Shown here in pieces: positions 43,922-56,673 of a stretch of DNA of 64,000 bases. The position numbers were made by a program, and so were the translations under genes. The DNA is from Oryzias latipes (taxonomy: Eukaryota; Chordata; Actinopteri; Beloniformes; Adrianichthyidae): contig NC_019863.2 in assembly GCF_002234675.1 (NCBI RefSeq), forward strand, positions 364,109-428,108. Direction: 5' to 3'. The first letter of the stretch is position 1. Every line of letters starts with the position of its first letter. The notes under the pieces are model-generated. The model saw only the letters and a list, made by a program, of their open reading frames with translations, searched no databases and was not told where the DNA came from.

Positions 43922-44090
43922 CAGGGATGGGCAAACTTTTTGCCTCGTGGGCCACTAAGGGTTTCTGAATTTAAAAGAAGGGCTGGACCAGGAGCAGATG
44001 CACGGAGTGTTCTGGAAATCCCCCTTATAACTGAAAGAAATGACACGGAATCTGGACCAAAACATTTTGATTGAAAATTGATATATAATT
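43922..44090. mobile_element. hAT-type MITE fragment
   Basis: It begins cagggatgggcaaactt, close to the terminal repeat of the MITE at 17028. The right end and target duplication are not visible. Confidence 0.45.
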
Positions 44091-44359
44091 TAAAACAGAA
44101 CATTTTTGAGGTTTTATTTCAAAACTATGGTTTTTTATGGAGGTATTTGTGTAGCAATAATAATAATAATAATAAGTTTTATTTAGAATGCGCTTTACAT
44201 TTTAGATAAAATCCCAAAGCTCTACAATGGAGGCAGAAATAAAAATGATTTACAATAAGAACAAGGTAAGACAAAAATAAAACAACAATGAAAGTACTAA
44301 AAAGCATTATTAAAAAGAAAAGTTTTTTAGCATAATTAAAAATAAAATTCCAAAATGCT

Positions 44360-45313
44360 TTTCCATGTTCTTCCTCAAGACTGACACATTTATGTCCCTC
44401 TATGTGAGGGACCATCGCACAATTAACACATTAACTGACTGCCTTGCTGAAGACAGGCCGTGGATGTCAGCTAACTTTCTTGACCTAAATGAAAGCAAAA
44501 CTGAGGTTATTGTTTTTACCCCTGGTGGTAGAAAAGATCATGGTCTTGATCTCCTCTCTCTTCCCCCTTTTGAACAGTCTGTGGTCACAGTTCTGGGCGT
44601 GAAACTTGTTGCAGCTCTGAAGCTCGACCTCCAAAAAAACGTTGTAATCAGCTCCTGCTTTCTTCAGATGTGATGTCTGGCTGGGACTGAGTCTTTCACA
44701 TCAAAAACAAATGTTGACACTGTCGCCCATGCCTTCGTCAGACTAAATTATTGCAGTTCTTTGTATGCTGGGTTACCCAAAGCTTCAAAATACAGACTGC
44801 AGCTGGTCCAAAATGCAGCAGCCAGATTTATTTGTGAGGCAAAGAAGTTTGGCCCCAAAACACCGATCTTGGCCTCTTTGAACTGTCTGCAGATTTTTAT
44901 TCAAATTCTGGTCCTAACTTTTCAGTCCCTGGCAGGTACGACACCCCCTTACCTCTCCAGTCTGCTTTACAAACACTCCCCCCTAAAGTCCTTAAGTTCC
45001 AAGACCGGTTTGTGTTCATGGTTCCCAGAACTAAACGTAAGTTTCGGTGCGTTTATGTGTCGGCTCCTAAACTATGGAATCAGTTCCACCGGCGATTAGA
45101 GAGGTCACCGTTTTAAAAAAGAATTGTTTCTCCATTTCAGTGCTTTAGCATCAGCCTGGTCCTGTTATTATGCTATTTGAATCTCCCTTTTTATGGGTTT
45201 TATGCTTTTTATTGTTTTGTGTTTTATAATTGTACAATGTTGTGTTCTCCCTGTTTACAGCACTTTGGGCCTCTTTGGCTGTTGGTGGAAGGTACTTTAT
45301 AAATAAATAAATA
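44360..45313 (+). mobile_element. LINE (L2-like) reverse-transcriptase C-terminal part and 3' end
   Basis: Broken frames read MSANFLDLNESKTEVIVF, VTVLGVKL, YAGLPKASKYRLQLVQNAAA and TTPPYLSSLLYKHSP, the thumb and C-terminal region of L2-like fish LINEs. A 3' end with agcactttgggcc and an ATAA tail follows. Internal stops show that it is inactive. Confidence 0.8.
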
Positions 45314-45314
45314 A

Positions 45315-45382
<68 letters not shown>
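45314..45382. repeat. (ATG)n microsatellite
   Basis: About 23 trinucleotide units directly after the LINE tail, probably grown from it. Confidence 0.95.
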
Positions 45383-46238
45383 ACAGGTTTCAGGGAAATT
45401 TCTTTATTTGAATTTATTGTATTGTGTTAAATGTTTAAATGTTTCCACCGTCGGTTCAAAGCTTTATTTGAAATGATACAACGGTAAAGTGATTGTTAAG
45501 AAATGAAGCAGTGAAAATGACATTTTTGATTTAATTTGTCACATTCTTTCTGTCCACTTGTTCATTTTGATTGTCAATTTTGTTTTTTCACTAAAAACTG
45601 CTAAAAAGAGGGAAAATAAAGGCCCCACAGTATTATCTTAGAAGCTTGTGTATCATTAAATCCGACTTTATGTTTTTGAAGCAACAGTTGGCTCCAGAGT
45701 GGCTGAAAAAGAGAGAAAGTGAGGCAAATATGGATTAAAGGGAGGATATAAAGTGGGGAAAGGCACAACAAATCTATTAGCATTAGAGAAAAACATTCAA
45801 ATGAAATTGAAATTGACAATGAAATTGCTGCAGGTCTGACATTATGGCTGTCAGTTGTTTAAAAAAGGGCTGCATTTCTGTGCACAATTACACAAATCTA
45901 CACACTCAAGTGTTCACACAAACACAAAAAGCAAACGTCACCACTGTCTGCAAAAAGCTCACACATATAATATACTAATGAATGATTAATATTATTAATA
46001 TAGATACACACTGAGAACTGTACATGCTACATTTACAAATGATGCCAACACGTGTTTAACACCACACACAAATGCGCATATGAATATGTCCATGCATTAA
46101 AATAAAAAATGTTTGTGCAGAGATGACAATTACGAGTTTTTTTACAATCAACTTTGATTTTATGAAGTGATATTAATGCCAACGCATTGCAAATAAAAAC
46201 TTTCTAAGTAGCAAATAAAAATATTAAATATTTTCTTT

Positions 46239-46855
46239 CAAATTTTTATTTTTTTTACTTTCAAAAACTTTTTCTTTTTACTTTTTTCCCTGTAAAATTG
46301 TTTTTTGCATGAATTTTTTTTTTTCGAATCATTGAAGAAAAAAGGTTCAGAACACTGTCTAGTGGGTCTAGATGACCCAACTCCCAATATTAAAGGGCCT
46401 AGGATGACAGAAGGGTAAAAGTGACTGTTTTGAGTCTGGATTATTGGAACTCTCCCCTGGCAAGACGTAGCATCAAACTGGTGACAAGGATACGGCTTTT
46501 CTCTGGAAAATCGATGAGTTCATACCTGAAAGTGAGCCGTGGTTAGCCTATGTGGAACATGTCGAACATTTCGGCGAGGCTAATGTTAGCAATGACAAGC
46601 AAAGGCGATGCTGCTCAGCTCTGTGGGAGCGGCGACACACGGACTCCTGCAGAACCTTTTCAAAAAGAAACGCTTTTGAAGAAACTGTGGACATTTTGGG
46701 AGTTCCTTTTGCCCTTGGTGATAGCCGTTTGAACCAGTGCATTCAAAAACAGGGAGAGGCTGTCTAGCAAATTTTTATTTTTTTTACTTTCAAAAACTTT
46801 TTCTTTTTACTTTTTTCCCTGTAAAATTGTTTTTTGCATGAATTTTTTTTTTTCG
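46239..46855. repeat. 445-bp copied block between 88-bp direct repeats
   Basis: 46325-46769 is identical, as far as I can see, to 43219-43663 (offset 3106). It is flanked by an 88-bp direct repeat, 46239-46326 and 46768-46855, which is unrelated to the block. The block holds the end of a TTAA-type MITE plus a decayed Gag fragment. Confidence 0.9.
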
Positions 46856-49800
46856 TTTTGCTTTCGTTTGCAACACAAATGTTTTAGATGTATTGTGTGT
46901 CATCTCACTTTTTTACTATATTTGATTTTGCGGTCATAAGTTTCAGTTTAGCGTGACAAAGCTGCCATCAAACAGCTCCTGATTGGTCCAGATTCTAAAC
47001 AAACAGGTGTCTCTGTCTCGTATTGTGCTTGGAGACGGACACTGACTTTGGACTTTGCATCAGTTCAGTTCAACCGGGATTCTGCAGTCTTCAACCATCC
47101 TGGCCCGTTTCTCTCAGAGTAAAACCCAGAAGGAGCAGCAAAGCAGCTAAAATCAAACAGGTTTGAATTGATTTATGTCAGTGTAGCGACCAGCAGGTTT
47201 AAAATGTCTGCAGCAGAAAAAAACCTCTGAGCTCCGACTCCATCCAGCTGGAAGTTACATTTGATTACTATGAAGATTCTGAACTATTATTTTATTTTCA
47301 TCAATAAATGTTGAAATATGAGCAGAAAATAGCATTTTTTTCACGAGTAATTGTTTTTTTACTTTTGACAAAAACATAGGAGTTCTTAAAAATAAGACCC
47401 TGTGAAAATTAACATAAAGTTAAAAATGCTTCTTCTGCTAAATACATTTAGTCTACCTTAGGTTATTTTACTGATTACTGCTGTTAATCTATTCCAAAAT
47501 ACTGTTGTGCATCATAAGATAATATCAGCTTTAAATCTTCTTTTTCCAAACAGATCTTAAAGAAAATCAAACTTTCAACAATATTTTTCTCTGGAGGATT
47601 CACAGATTAAACACAGGGCTGTTGATTTAATGTCAGCAGATAAACGTTACAGTTTATTTTACTGTTTCAGGAGATCCTCAGTCATAAATTCACTAAATAA
47701 AAAATAACCAATGCAATAAATAAATAAAATTAAAAATCATATGTTATTTTTTAAATTGATTAAAATTGAATTTCTTTTTCAGCCACAGGGTCAATCGAGG
47801 GTAAAGAGCTGGTTCAGCTTCTGAGCCTCACAGACACCATGTCGTTTGCGTTGTGGTGGCATAAATATCACTTCATACGATCTATTGTGACAGAGTCCAC
47901 AGTGAGCTGCGTGGCTGCAGAGGTGGCCAGGGGCCGACCCAGGGTCCCCCATGACAGGGGCCCCGACTGCCAAGAAGCCAAACAGCACAGAACTAGGGAG
48001 AGCATGAGGCAGAAGCTGCAGACACCTAAGTTTGAAAGGTTTGTAAATAGGACTCCCTATCAGCTGCACAGAAATCGCTGCACACTCTCTGCAGTCTTCA
48101 ATAAAGCGTATCCTTCAGTCAGTCTGACTGTGAAAATATGAAACGGGATCTCTGAGAGCTTTAGCAGCACTTGTCTTTCAGGGCACCAGAGCAACTTTGA
48201 CTCCAAGCCTCCGGATGCCCCTGGAGACCCACGGGTGTTTAAAATCAACAGCTCTTCACCTAAGAGTGGACTAATACTGTTTAACATAAACAATTCACAA
48301 GACATTCACGATGAGGTAATAGGTTTCTGGCATGAGTAATTCAATCAGGACAGGATCCACTGTTGTCTCGCAGTCAAGTACACAATGTCGACTCAACTTA
48401 CCTCCACCAGATGCAAATCACAAGCCACCAATGATGAAGTAATTGGATCCTGTTAATTAAACCAGATCCCTTCCTAATTAAACTATAGTGATGGCTTTAG
48501 ACGTGTTTGCCAAACAGTTAAGTTACAGTTAACATCCAAGTCTCCTTGATATTCTTATTTTTGATGGGAGATTATATTCATCAAATGTTAAATGAAACCT
48601 TTACATGACAGAGTGAAGCTCAACACAGGTCTGTGAATTATCAAAGTTCAGTGTCTTTTATTGAAAAAAGTATCATTGACCTTTTACTCCCCATTTATTC
48701 AACCCTTCTGCGGAAATGTATCTGCCTTCAATGGATGCAAATCTTCAGGGTTTATGATTTGCTGCAAGCTCTAATCTGAATCACATTATCTGGAGTTTTT
48801 TTAACAAAACTGTTCCAACTTTGTCATATTTCATTTGTACGTCTTTTTAATGTTCCCGTGGCTTCTAATCAATATTTTTGATATTCTGTCTTATTTAGTT
48901 CATGATATTGCTCCCCAAACCAGAACTATAGTATCAGGCCCCCCTGGAGGCTGATTCAGTACTACAAATCAGAATGGAGCATCCATCCCATGTCTGAGCC
49001 TGTACTTATGGGGAGCCTGAAGGCGGCATACTCCCTGGACCGGTCGCCCGTCTGTCACAGGCCATGGAACATGTTATGCTTTTAACTACACAAAAATCAA
49101 GAGTTTCTGAATTACAGAAATAAAAAATGATGACAATTGTAGAATGAGCTGAAACAGCAGCAACGGTGGAGCGGGACGTTTGGGCACCCTTGATTCATAG
49201 GGATTCTAACACCTATTCAAATAACCAGATTAGTGGCGGGGTGAAGAAAGTTTGGGAGCACCTGAGGTAATCCCTTTACAGGTAGGGCCTGCCTGTGATG
49301 ATGAATGCAAGCTTACACCATTAGAGACCCAAAATCCTATTAACTCTCTACATTTTCAGAAAATGACCTAATAAAGGAACCCAAAGGCAGTGATTTCCTT
49401 AAAGTCAATGTGTTTCTGTCTTGACCATCCATTACAAAGGAAAGCATCTGAGTAGTTCCACTGCCAACAAGAACTTCAAGTCTTTTTCCTCAAGTCTGTT
49501 CATTGGAGGATTAGTTTGCAATCATTTTAAGAAATCATTACAATACACTGTGATGCAAAAATAAACATGTCTTTTTATGCACTATGCATCACATATTTCA
49601 AAGAAATGAGCTGTTGAGTGGAAGTTATGTAGCACTAAAACATGTTTCTGCAGTTACAGAATGAAAAGAAAGTTCTGTCTGGATTACAGGGCTGCATGAT
49701 CATTAGGCAGAATAATCTTGAACATTTGCTATGCTTGTCTTGTTAAAATGCCAAAAAAAAGTCTTGACAGTTTTTGATTTATTTGTTGAATCTCTTTTGA

Positions 49801-51321
49801 ACAAATTCTACTGGCGAAATCCAATGTCTGCAAACCTAAAATGTTCTGCTTCCTGAATCAAAACAGGTGCGATCTGGGACCTTTTCACCCACTTTGTGAA
49901 CTGTTTTTATCATAATCATAAGCTCAAAATTCTAATGCACAGCATGCATGGTTTTAAAAAAATGTTCAATATATTTATCTGTGTCTCTAGAATTGGTTGC
50001 TCATCACGTAGATATGGGTTATTAGTAAATTACAGGTTAGACAGTCTCTCTGCAAGATCTAGATTCGTATTTGTCTGTCTGTCTGTTTGTTTGTTTGCTT
50101 GTGAGCTGCATCAAGACAATTTCATCAGTGGAAATAGAATAGAATATTTCTACAGGAGTTCTTTTTCAAATTTGGATGGGAATGAAGGGAATATCTTTTA
50201 ACTGAGTGTCTAAGCTGCTTAACTCGTAGGTGACTGTGCATTAAATGCTGTTTCCCACCGACTGCGTTTCATAAATGTCAACAGTTCTCTCCGTAATCTC
50301 GCTTTGCTTTTATTTTTACAAAATTCAACTGAAAGACCAACAGATGAGAAGGTTGTAGAGGATCAGTGAACTGTTAGTGTTCATGATCTATTGCTTTACT
50401 GTTTCAAGGTTCGATTCCTTGGCATTTGTTGTCATTGCAGGGCCAATTGAATTGTGGGTGGTCCCGCAGCACCAATGCACAATTAAATACAAAACACACA
50501 AAGACATGCAGTAATAGATAAAGGAAGAGAAATAATAATAGCAGATCAATCCTTTTAAACCATTTCCCACTGTTCGTTCCTTTCTGTAATTCATTTTACA
50601 ATGAAACTTCTTAAATGTCCCAATAGGATCTAACCTTAAAAATACAACCTCAGCTTCGTGTCAAGAATCCCAGCAGCTTTACAGCTAAGCTTCACAGTTT
50701 CATCCAACAGGAGAACTAAACTGTTCCCTGATGGAACACTTTATTACTGCAAAAAGATGATGTGCACTGGTTTTGTGATGCTTAGAGGACTTCCTGGACA
50801 CGGTGACAGAAAACCATCTGTCCCCCAGCTTTCATAAGACTGACCATTCCCACCAGTGGGATTTCCAGATCAAGAAGCTTGTGTTCATCCGCTTAGCATC
50901 CAAAAATTGTCACCAGCAAGCTGTTAAACCGGAGGAGTTTCAATCCCTCAATCCTTACAAATTGGATTCACACCTTGTGCACAAGTCAGAGTTGATAAGT
51001 AGGCTAAGAAGTCTGGAAATGTTAGAGGTGACTCCTGTCTTATTTACTTCATAAAGGCTTTAAACGTAGTCACCACAGTGGCAGGTGAGCTATTTTCTAT
51101 CTTTTAAAAAATAAAACCAGTTTCCAGAGAAAAGGCTCTTTGTGACAAATGCAGTGTCACTTGTTGTGTTGCACAATGTCCACCGTTTGAATGTCTGTAT
51201 GTTGGATGAATCAATGGATTTATGATGTCATCAGCATTGAAAGGGCACTAAAGTCTTAAACTACCTGCTCAACTAAATGGTGGAGCACGTTTAGAATACT
51301 TGTTAAAAACATTGATTGTGT
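46856..51321. other. RH2-A to slc6a13 spacer, no firm gene
   Basis: Mostly noncoding. It includes the weak ORF at 47839 and a homeobox-motif-rich stretch at 48411-48480 (ATGCAAAT, TAATT, TTAATTAA, TAATTA), which may be a distal enhancer of the opsin array. Confidence 0.35.
47839..48141 (+). CDS. Possible small ORF in a two-exon transcript, hypothetical
   Basis: A good acceptor (tttctttttcag) ends at 47782. The sequence after it holds an ATG at 47839 with a 100-residue basic, Arg/Gln-rich ORF to 48141. AATAAA lies at 48100-48105, inside the ORF. Upstream, 47040-47160 looks like a possible 5' exon: moderate GC, an inverted CCAAT (gattggtcc) just before it at 46980-46990, and a possible donor (aaacag|gtttg) at 47161. 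No domain is recognised. The polyA signal inside the ORF argues against a real protein, and a noncoding RNA or chance is equally possible. Confidence 0.15.
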   Translation: MSFALWWHKYHFIRSIVTESTVSCVAAEVARGRPRVPHDRGPDCQEAKQHRTRESMRQKLQTPKFERFVNRTPYQLHRNRCTLSAVFNKAYPSVSLTVKI

Positions 51322-51348
51322 GCCCCCCCCCCCCCCCCCCCCCCCCCC
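51322..51348. repeat. Poly-C run, 27 bp
   Basis: Uninterrupted C, which may vary in length or be a sequencing artefact. Confidence 0.9.
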
Positions 51349-54300
51349 GAGGCAATAAGCAGCAGAAAAGACATTTTATTGACTTTGTCTTGGGTAAGTG
51401 GTTAAGGGGCTAAAGCTTCTGGAAAAAGCTGTTTCTGAATTTATGTTCAGAAATGCATATCCAGCAAACATTTGTTGTCAACTGCAGTGCTTCATGTCAG
51501 ATTGTCAGGGATTTCAGCTTCATTTGCTGCCACTCTTCATTGACCTTACCACTGAAGCTTTCAGGCATCAGTCGTAGTTAAACACCGCGGTTACACCAAA
51601 GCTTTGAATTCACCATAGAACAGAGGAAAACCAGGAGTTAGGAGGGGTCCGCTGTCTAGTTGAAGTTAGCCTGAATTCAGTGAGTGGAGGAAAACAAAGA
51701 ACAGCAGAAATAAAAAATGATGCCAAAGGAAAAATTTGTGTTTTTTTTATTTGGTTTTATCATTTACATCATATCCATTTTTGTACTTTCACTTTTTTTT
51801 TCTTTCCAATTGGTCTATTCTGATTTTTACTCTGGAAACATTTGCAAACAAATGTCCACAGTGTTCAAATGTAAAGGAAAGTGGACCCAGACCCCCCCAT
51901 AACAACATGAGACACTCATACCTGCTGACAGAAAAGGTCAGCTAAACTTCAGGTTTCGGTGGTTTTTTCCCATTAGTTCACTAAACAGCTGTGCTTCTTG
52001 TTGTTTTTGCTGGATTTGGGGCTCTTCATCAAAAGTTGAGCTCATCGAGTGTTAAACTTCAGTTATAAACAGATCTTCTGTTAATAATGTCATTCAAACG
52101 TAGAATTTCAAGAGGCTTTGATTTTTGTCATGTCCAGAGTTACGGGGGGGTCAAACTGAAGATTTGCTTTGCTGAGGGGCATCTGGTGTCACAGGGATCT
52201 GAGGAGTTGAGCGCTAAATGAGATTTCTAAAAGCTTGACTAAGGTGAGAAGGTCCAAGAAAGCTTAGATCACTGGGGTGCCTGTCACATTTCTACATTCA
52301 TGCGTAAACAACAGCTAATTCCTTCGCAGCTCGGGGTACTTAGCACACTTGTTGGGGACTAAAGGGCATTGAAACTGTAACAGGAAGCAAACAGGAACTG
52401 CAAATGATCTGTCAGTAGGTAACTAAGACACATTACATGAGAGACACAGAACAGTTTGTGACCCACTTAGTATTTCAATTGGTTTAGAAAATGGAGAAAA
52501 GTCCTTTTCCAGCCGTGCTTTGCAACAGAATCTGAACATTTCATGACAAAAGGTGACGGTTTTCAGTGTCAGCTGATGTCTTTATTGTTTTATCAGATGC
52601 AAGAATAATTCATTTTCGTTAAGTTTGCATGTCAATTTCATTGCAGAAACCCTTATAAAGAAATATTGTTTTTAAGTTGTGCAATTTTTGTTTGTTTTCT
52701 TATGTCATGGAAAATGTACCGATTCTGAATGAACAGTGAATTCACACGCAGTAGTGACTGTTTGTCTCCACTTTCTTGTGCGTTTTCATAGTGTTGTGGT
52801 CATAAGTACTAGTTGGTTTTAGGTCTACAGCCTGAAAACATGGTAAGAGCAGCCCAGAATAAACATGTTAACATCATTCTGGATGGAACATTGGAGTCAG
52901 TAACAAAGATGTTATCGTTTCAACTTGTTCATTTTCATATTTAAATTCTAATTGTAATTCATTTTATTTCTAAAGCACCTTTCATGAAAAAAAGAACAGC
53001 TCAAGGTGCTGCACATAAAAAACAAGAACACAAAAACACCACTAAAATACTAGAATAAGCCCCTCATGATAAAACAAACAAAGACAAATAAAAGAGAAAT
53101 GATTCTAAAAAGCTCAAGAAGAGAGAACCCAGAAGGCGCCGCCCGCCCTGTCCTCCTGCTGGACGTGGCGTCATTTTACTTTCACCATCCAGGTTTTTCT
53201 TTTATTCAAAAATGATCGATCCTGATTCATGAAAAAGACTCTGATCAGGTAAAGGTCATTGTGTTCAGCCTTCACACAGTTTGCCTTTACTGCATTAATG
53301 CATTAATGTATTGCGTGCCTCAGAAAATGAAGACTGATCATTTTCAGAGCTGCTGCTCCACGACCTTCATGGCTCTGATCAGTGTCACGTCTGATTTTGC
53401 CTTCTGGAGTGACAGACGACTGAGCCGACCGGGGATTACAGCCTCACGCAGAGCGACTCTCGCTTCCTCTGCCGTCACATCTAAATAAAGTATCAGACTT
53501 ACATAAGCATGAAACAATAACTAATTAATTCCAGCAGGAATTCCTTACTATGAACACAGCTTCCAAACTCCGGATTTGCGTAAATGATTCTACTAAAGTG
53601 TAATTCCCCACTTTGCTTAGCATCAGCAGTGCAGAAAACATCCAAAAGATCCTTTTCAGAAGTTTGACTTTTCCTCAATCCTGTCAAATACTTGTAATCT
53701 TTTTAAAGTTTTATTTCTATTTCTTCTTTTATTTGAAAAACCAAACAGAAATTCACTGAAGGCTCCACAGAACAGGTCTGTCATGTCTGTTATTACATTC
53801 TTTAAAAACATTGGTTTAAATATTTTTACGTTTCAAGGAGGCGCTTCCTGTTTTAATGAAGCTTTTGGAGTTCAAGAGTCTGACTGAAGATGGACGGCTG
53901 GGACCATCAGCTGTTTTACTCTGACGGGGAGTCAATCCAAATTAGTGGTTAAAAACATGTATTAATAACACGTAATATATTATAATTAAACCATACTGTA
54001 TGGCAGAAACAACTTGGTCACATAAAAGGTAAGTGGAATGTTTTCTCTGGTGAAAAGGCTTATTGAGAGACGGAGCTTTAGCGCCTCCCAGAGGACAAAA
54101 TCAGAATCATTCACAGAAACATCTATCATCTGTTTTTGGATTATGAAGAAATTATGAAATTAATCTCACATTTTTAAGGATCTTCATGTTCAAATAGCAA
54201 CAACAGAAGAAGGAATGTCCAATAAAATGCCGTGGACATAAACGGTTTATAAAACAATAAAGAAAATACAACAAGCGCCTGGAAAGGAAGGGACTTCTTG

Positions 54301-54823
54301 ACTAAAAGTATTTATTTGTAGTTGGTAGAAATGAGGAAAAATACTTCTTTGTAACAAAAGCTGTTCTTTACATGAAGGATGCAGACGTGTCCTCAGATGG
54401 ACTCCAGATGGCGCTAAAGTACCTGCTTTTTGCACAGCTTGCTCAGTTTTTAATTTTTATTTTTGCAGCACATCTTTGGATTGAAGACGTTTTGCAAACA
54501 TGAATAAAAAGCAAAGAGATCATTACTTTGCACCTTAAACTGGACACACATGTTTTGATATTTTAAATCAATTTAACTTAGTCTCAATATTTCATTATTT
54601 GTAACCACTCCATTTATTCACATTTATTTGAACTTTTTTTGCATTTATATAATACAGCCATGTTTCTCTGTTGTCATTTCTATGAAGAATATGTTCTGAA
54701 ATTTTTTTTTTTATCTTGAAGTTTTTTTAAATGATTGGCTTTGATGTGATGTGAAAAATGTGGCATTTTAGCCTCTTAAGAGCCAAACTAATATTTGAGA
54801 TAACCCTCTACATGTAGTCAAAC
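51349..54823. other. Spacer with one orphan exon
   Basis: Apart from the exon at 53344-53480, a reversed LINE-type tail lies near 52955-53010 (tttctaaagcacctttcatg). No other gene is recognised. Confidence 0.4.
53344..53480 (-). CDS. Orphan terminal coding exon, unrecognised
   Basis: On the - strand an acceptor (tttatttag) at 53481 is followed by 137 nt open to a TGA at 53346-53344. A leading AT presumably completes an Asp codon. The 44 residues read as coherent protein (AEEARVALREAVIPGRL, then SLQKAKSDVTLIRAMKVVEQQL split over the end) with mixed charged and aliphatic residues. A polyadenylation signal AATAAA follows at 53206-53201. No convincing upstream exon was found in the next 3 kb. 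I do not recognise the family. It could be the 3' exon of an unseen gene, a relic left by a rearrangement, or chance. Confidence 0.35.
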
Positions 54824-55045
54824 TTAACCCGTGTGCTATCCTAGGCTCTTTAACATTAGGAGTTGGGTCATCTAGACCCACTAGACAGTGCTCTGAACCT
54901 TTTTTCTTCAATGATTTGTGTTCTTCACTGGTGTCCATGGATTACATGAAATCTTTCCACCTTTATCCACCTTTGTCATGGTAGGGAGAACACGTCAATG
55001 GAAGGATCGGGTCATCTGGACCCCATAGGATAGCACAACGGTTAA
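54824..55045 (+). mobile_element. TTAA-type MITE, copy d (best preserved ends)
   Basis: Bounded by ttaacccgtgtgctatccta and, inverted, aggatagcacaacggttaa, with TTAA on both sides. The core is the same as in copies a-c. Confidence 0.88.
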
Positions 55046-55907
55046 GCAGAATTCACTACTGTGGTCTGTTAACCATTCCAACTGTAAAAACTAAAACCTA
55101 TGGAGAAGCTGCATTTCAGCACTATGGTCCCCGTTTATGGAAGAGTCTGCCGGAGGACCTGAGAGCCGCAGAGAGCATTAATGCTTTTAAGAAAAGGCTC
55201 AAGACCCATCTTTTTAACCTGGCTCTTAGCTAATTTTTTACTACTTTTATATATTTATTCAGTTATTTATTTATATGTACTTTTTATTTTATTTATTTAT
55301 TCATCCATTTTATCTTGTTTTATGAACTTGAATCTGATTTTAACGCGTTATCTTAATTTACCTTATTTTAATGTTTTATTGTTTTTATCAATATGTTTAC
55401 TTGTTTATTCTCATTTTTATTCATTTTTATTTCCGGTGCTTCCTCAGCTGGAACCTCTCCCTCTGGGTCGGCTGCTGTTCAGCCACTGCAGCTCTAGATG
55501 GGGACCTGCATCACCACTTAGCTGTGGTGGAGCGGTCCCCGCCTGTGAAGCTGCATTTGGCTGTCTATGCGGCTGTTCACGGAGGGGGAGGTTCCAATTA
55601 TTAGCGTTTCCAGCATCCTGTTTTTGTGCTCAGCCTATTTTTCATTGTCCTTTGCCATCACTTAGGGGGTGGGAGGTGTGAAAGGAGTGGGGGGCTAGGT
55701 ACGGGGAGGGGGGCCCTATTTATTTATTTATTTTTATTTTATTTATTTTTAAATCGTCAATGCTTGTTTTTATATTTTGTTGTGTTTTAATGTAAAGCAC
55801 TTTGTGTTATATTTGTATATGAAAAGTGCTTTATAAATAAAGTTTGATTTGATTTGATTTGATTTGATTTGATTTGATTTGATTTGATTTGATTTGATTT
55901 GATTTGT
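55046..55907 (+). mobile_element. LINE 3' end with GATTT-repeat tail
   Basis: The frame at about 55095-55230 reads HYGPRLWKSLPEDLRAAES then FKKRLKTHLFNLALS and a stop, the C-terminal end of an L2-like LINE. The 3' end, agtgctttataaataaagt, is followed by (GATTT)n to 55907. A GC-rich segment at 55430-55690 looks inserted. Confidence 0.8.
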
Positions 55908-56673
55908 TACTATAACCCAAAATGTGATGTTCAGGTGTGCGGATGCAGATCTGAAGAGGTATAAACAATAAGAACGCAGAATTACTGAATGTGGGATCTC
56001 ACAGCATGAACACTGCAGGATCCTTCCATTTTTTGAATAATTAAATGTGTTGTGTTTGTGTGTTTCAGTGTTGTTGTACTTTCCTTCTTTCTACTGAGGT
56101 ATTCTGTTACATTCCAGATAAGATGTACTTACTGCATAAAGAAGAATTGTCTGATGTTTTAAAGTGATGTTTTAAATTACTCTGTAATTAGTCGACAAAA
56201 AAAAAAAATTCTCACAGTTTCTTGTGTCGAGGATCTGAGGTGTTTTCTTTCAAACACACATGTAAACATCAGAGCTCGTGTGTTTCAAGAAACCACACGA
56301 AACAGCCAAGACTTTAGTTTAGGCATCTGCAGACAAAAGTCTTTGCCTTTCCAAACACATAAGTGGTTAGGTACACTTTCAAAGACTACATGAGCACATC
56401 CTCCATTCACAGTGTTGATTGGAAATACGACTTACGACTTACGACAAAAACTCAAACCAACAACTACCAGTAAAGTCAATGAAAAACCTGTCAAATCCTT
56501 GAATCCTATCCATTAATGTGTTAAATCTAAACTCCTTTGTGATGGAGCACTTAAATGTAAAACTTAAGGCCATGTTGTTGTAGTCTTCATGTGGACGCTC
56601 CTTCTTGCTGTGTTTTAATTGCCAGCTTTGGAACTGTATTCATAAAAATTACGTCACCATTGTCTCCAGCGTT

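Noticed and set aside
50400-50425. tRNA B-box-like ggttcgattcc
   Set aside because: No A box or cloverleaf could be placed around it.
55181-55681. 166-codon frame
   Set aside because: It starts in the LINE C-terminus and continues out of frame through the LINE 3' untranslated part.
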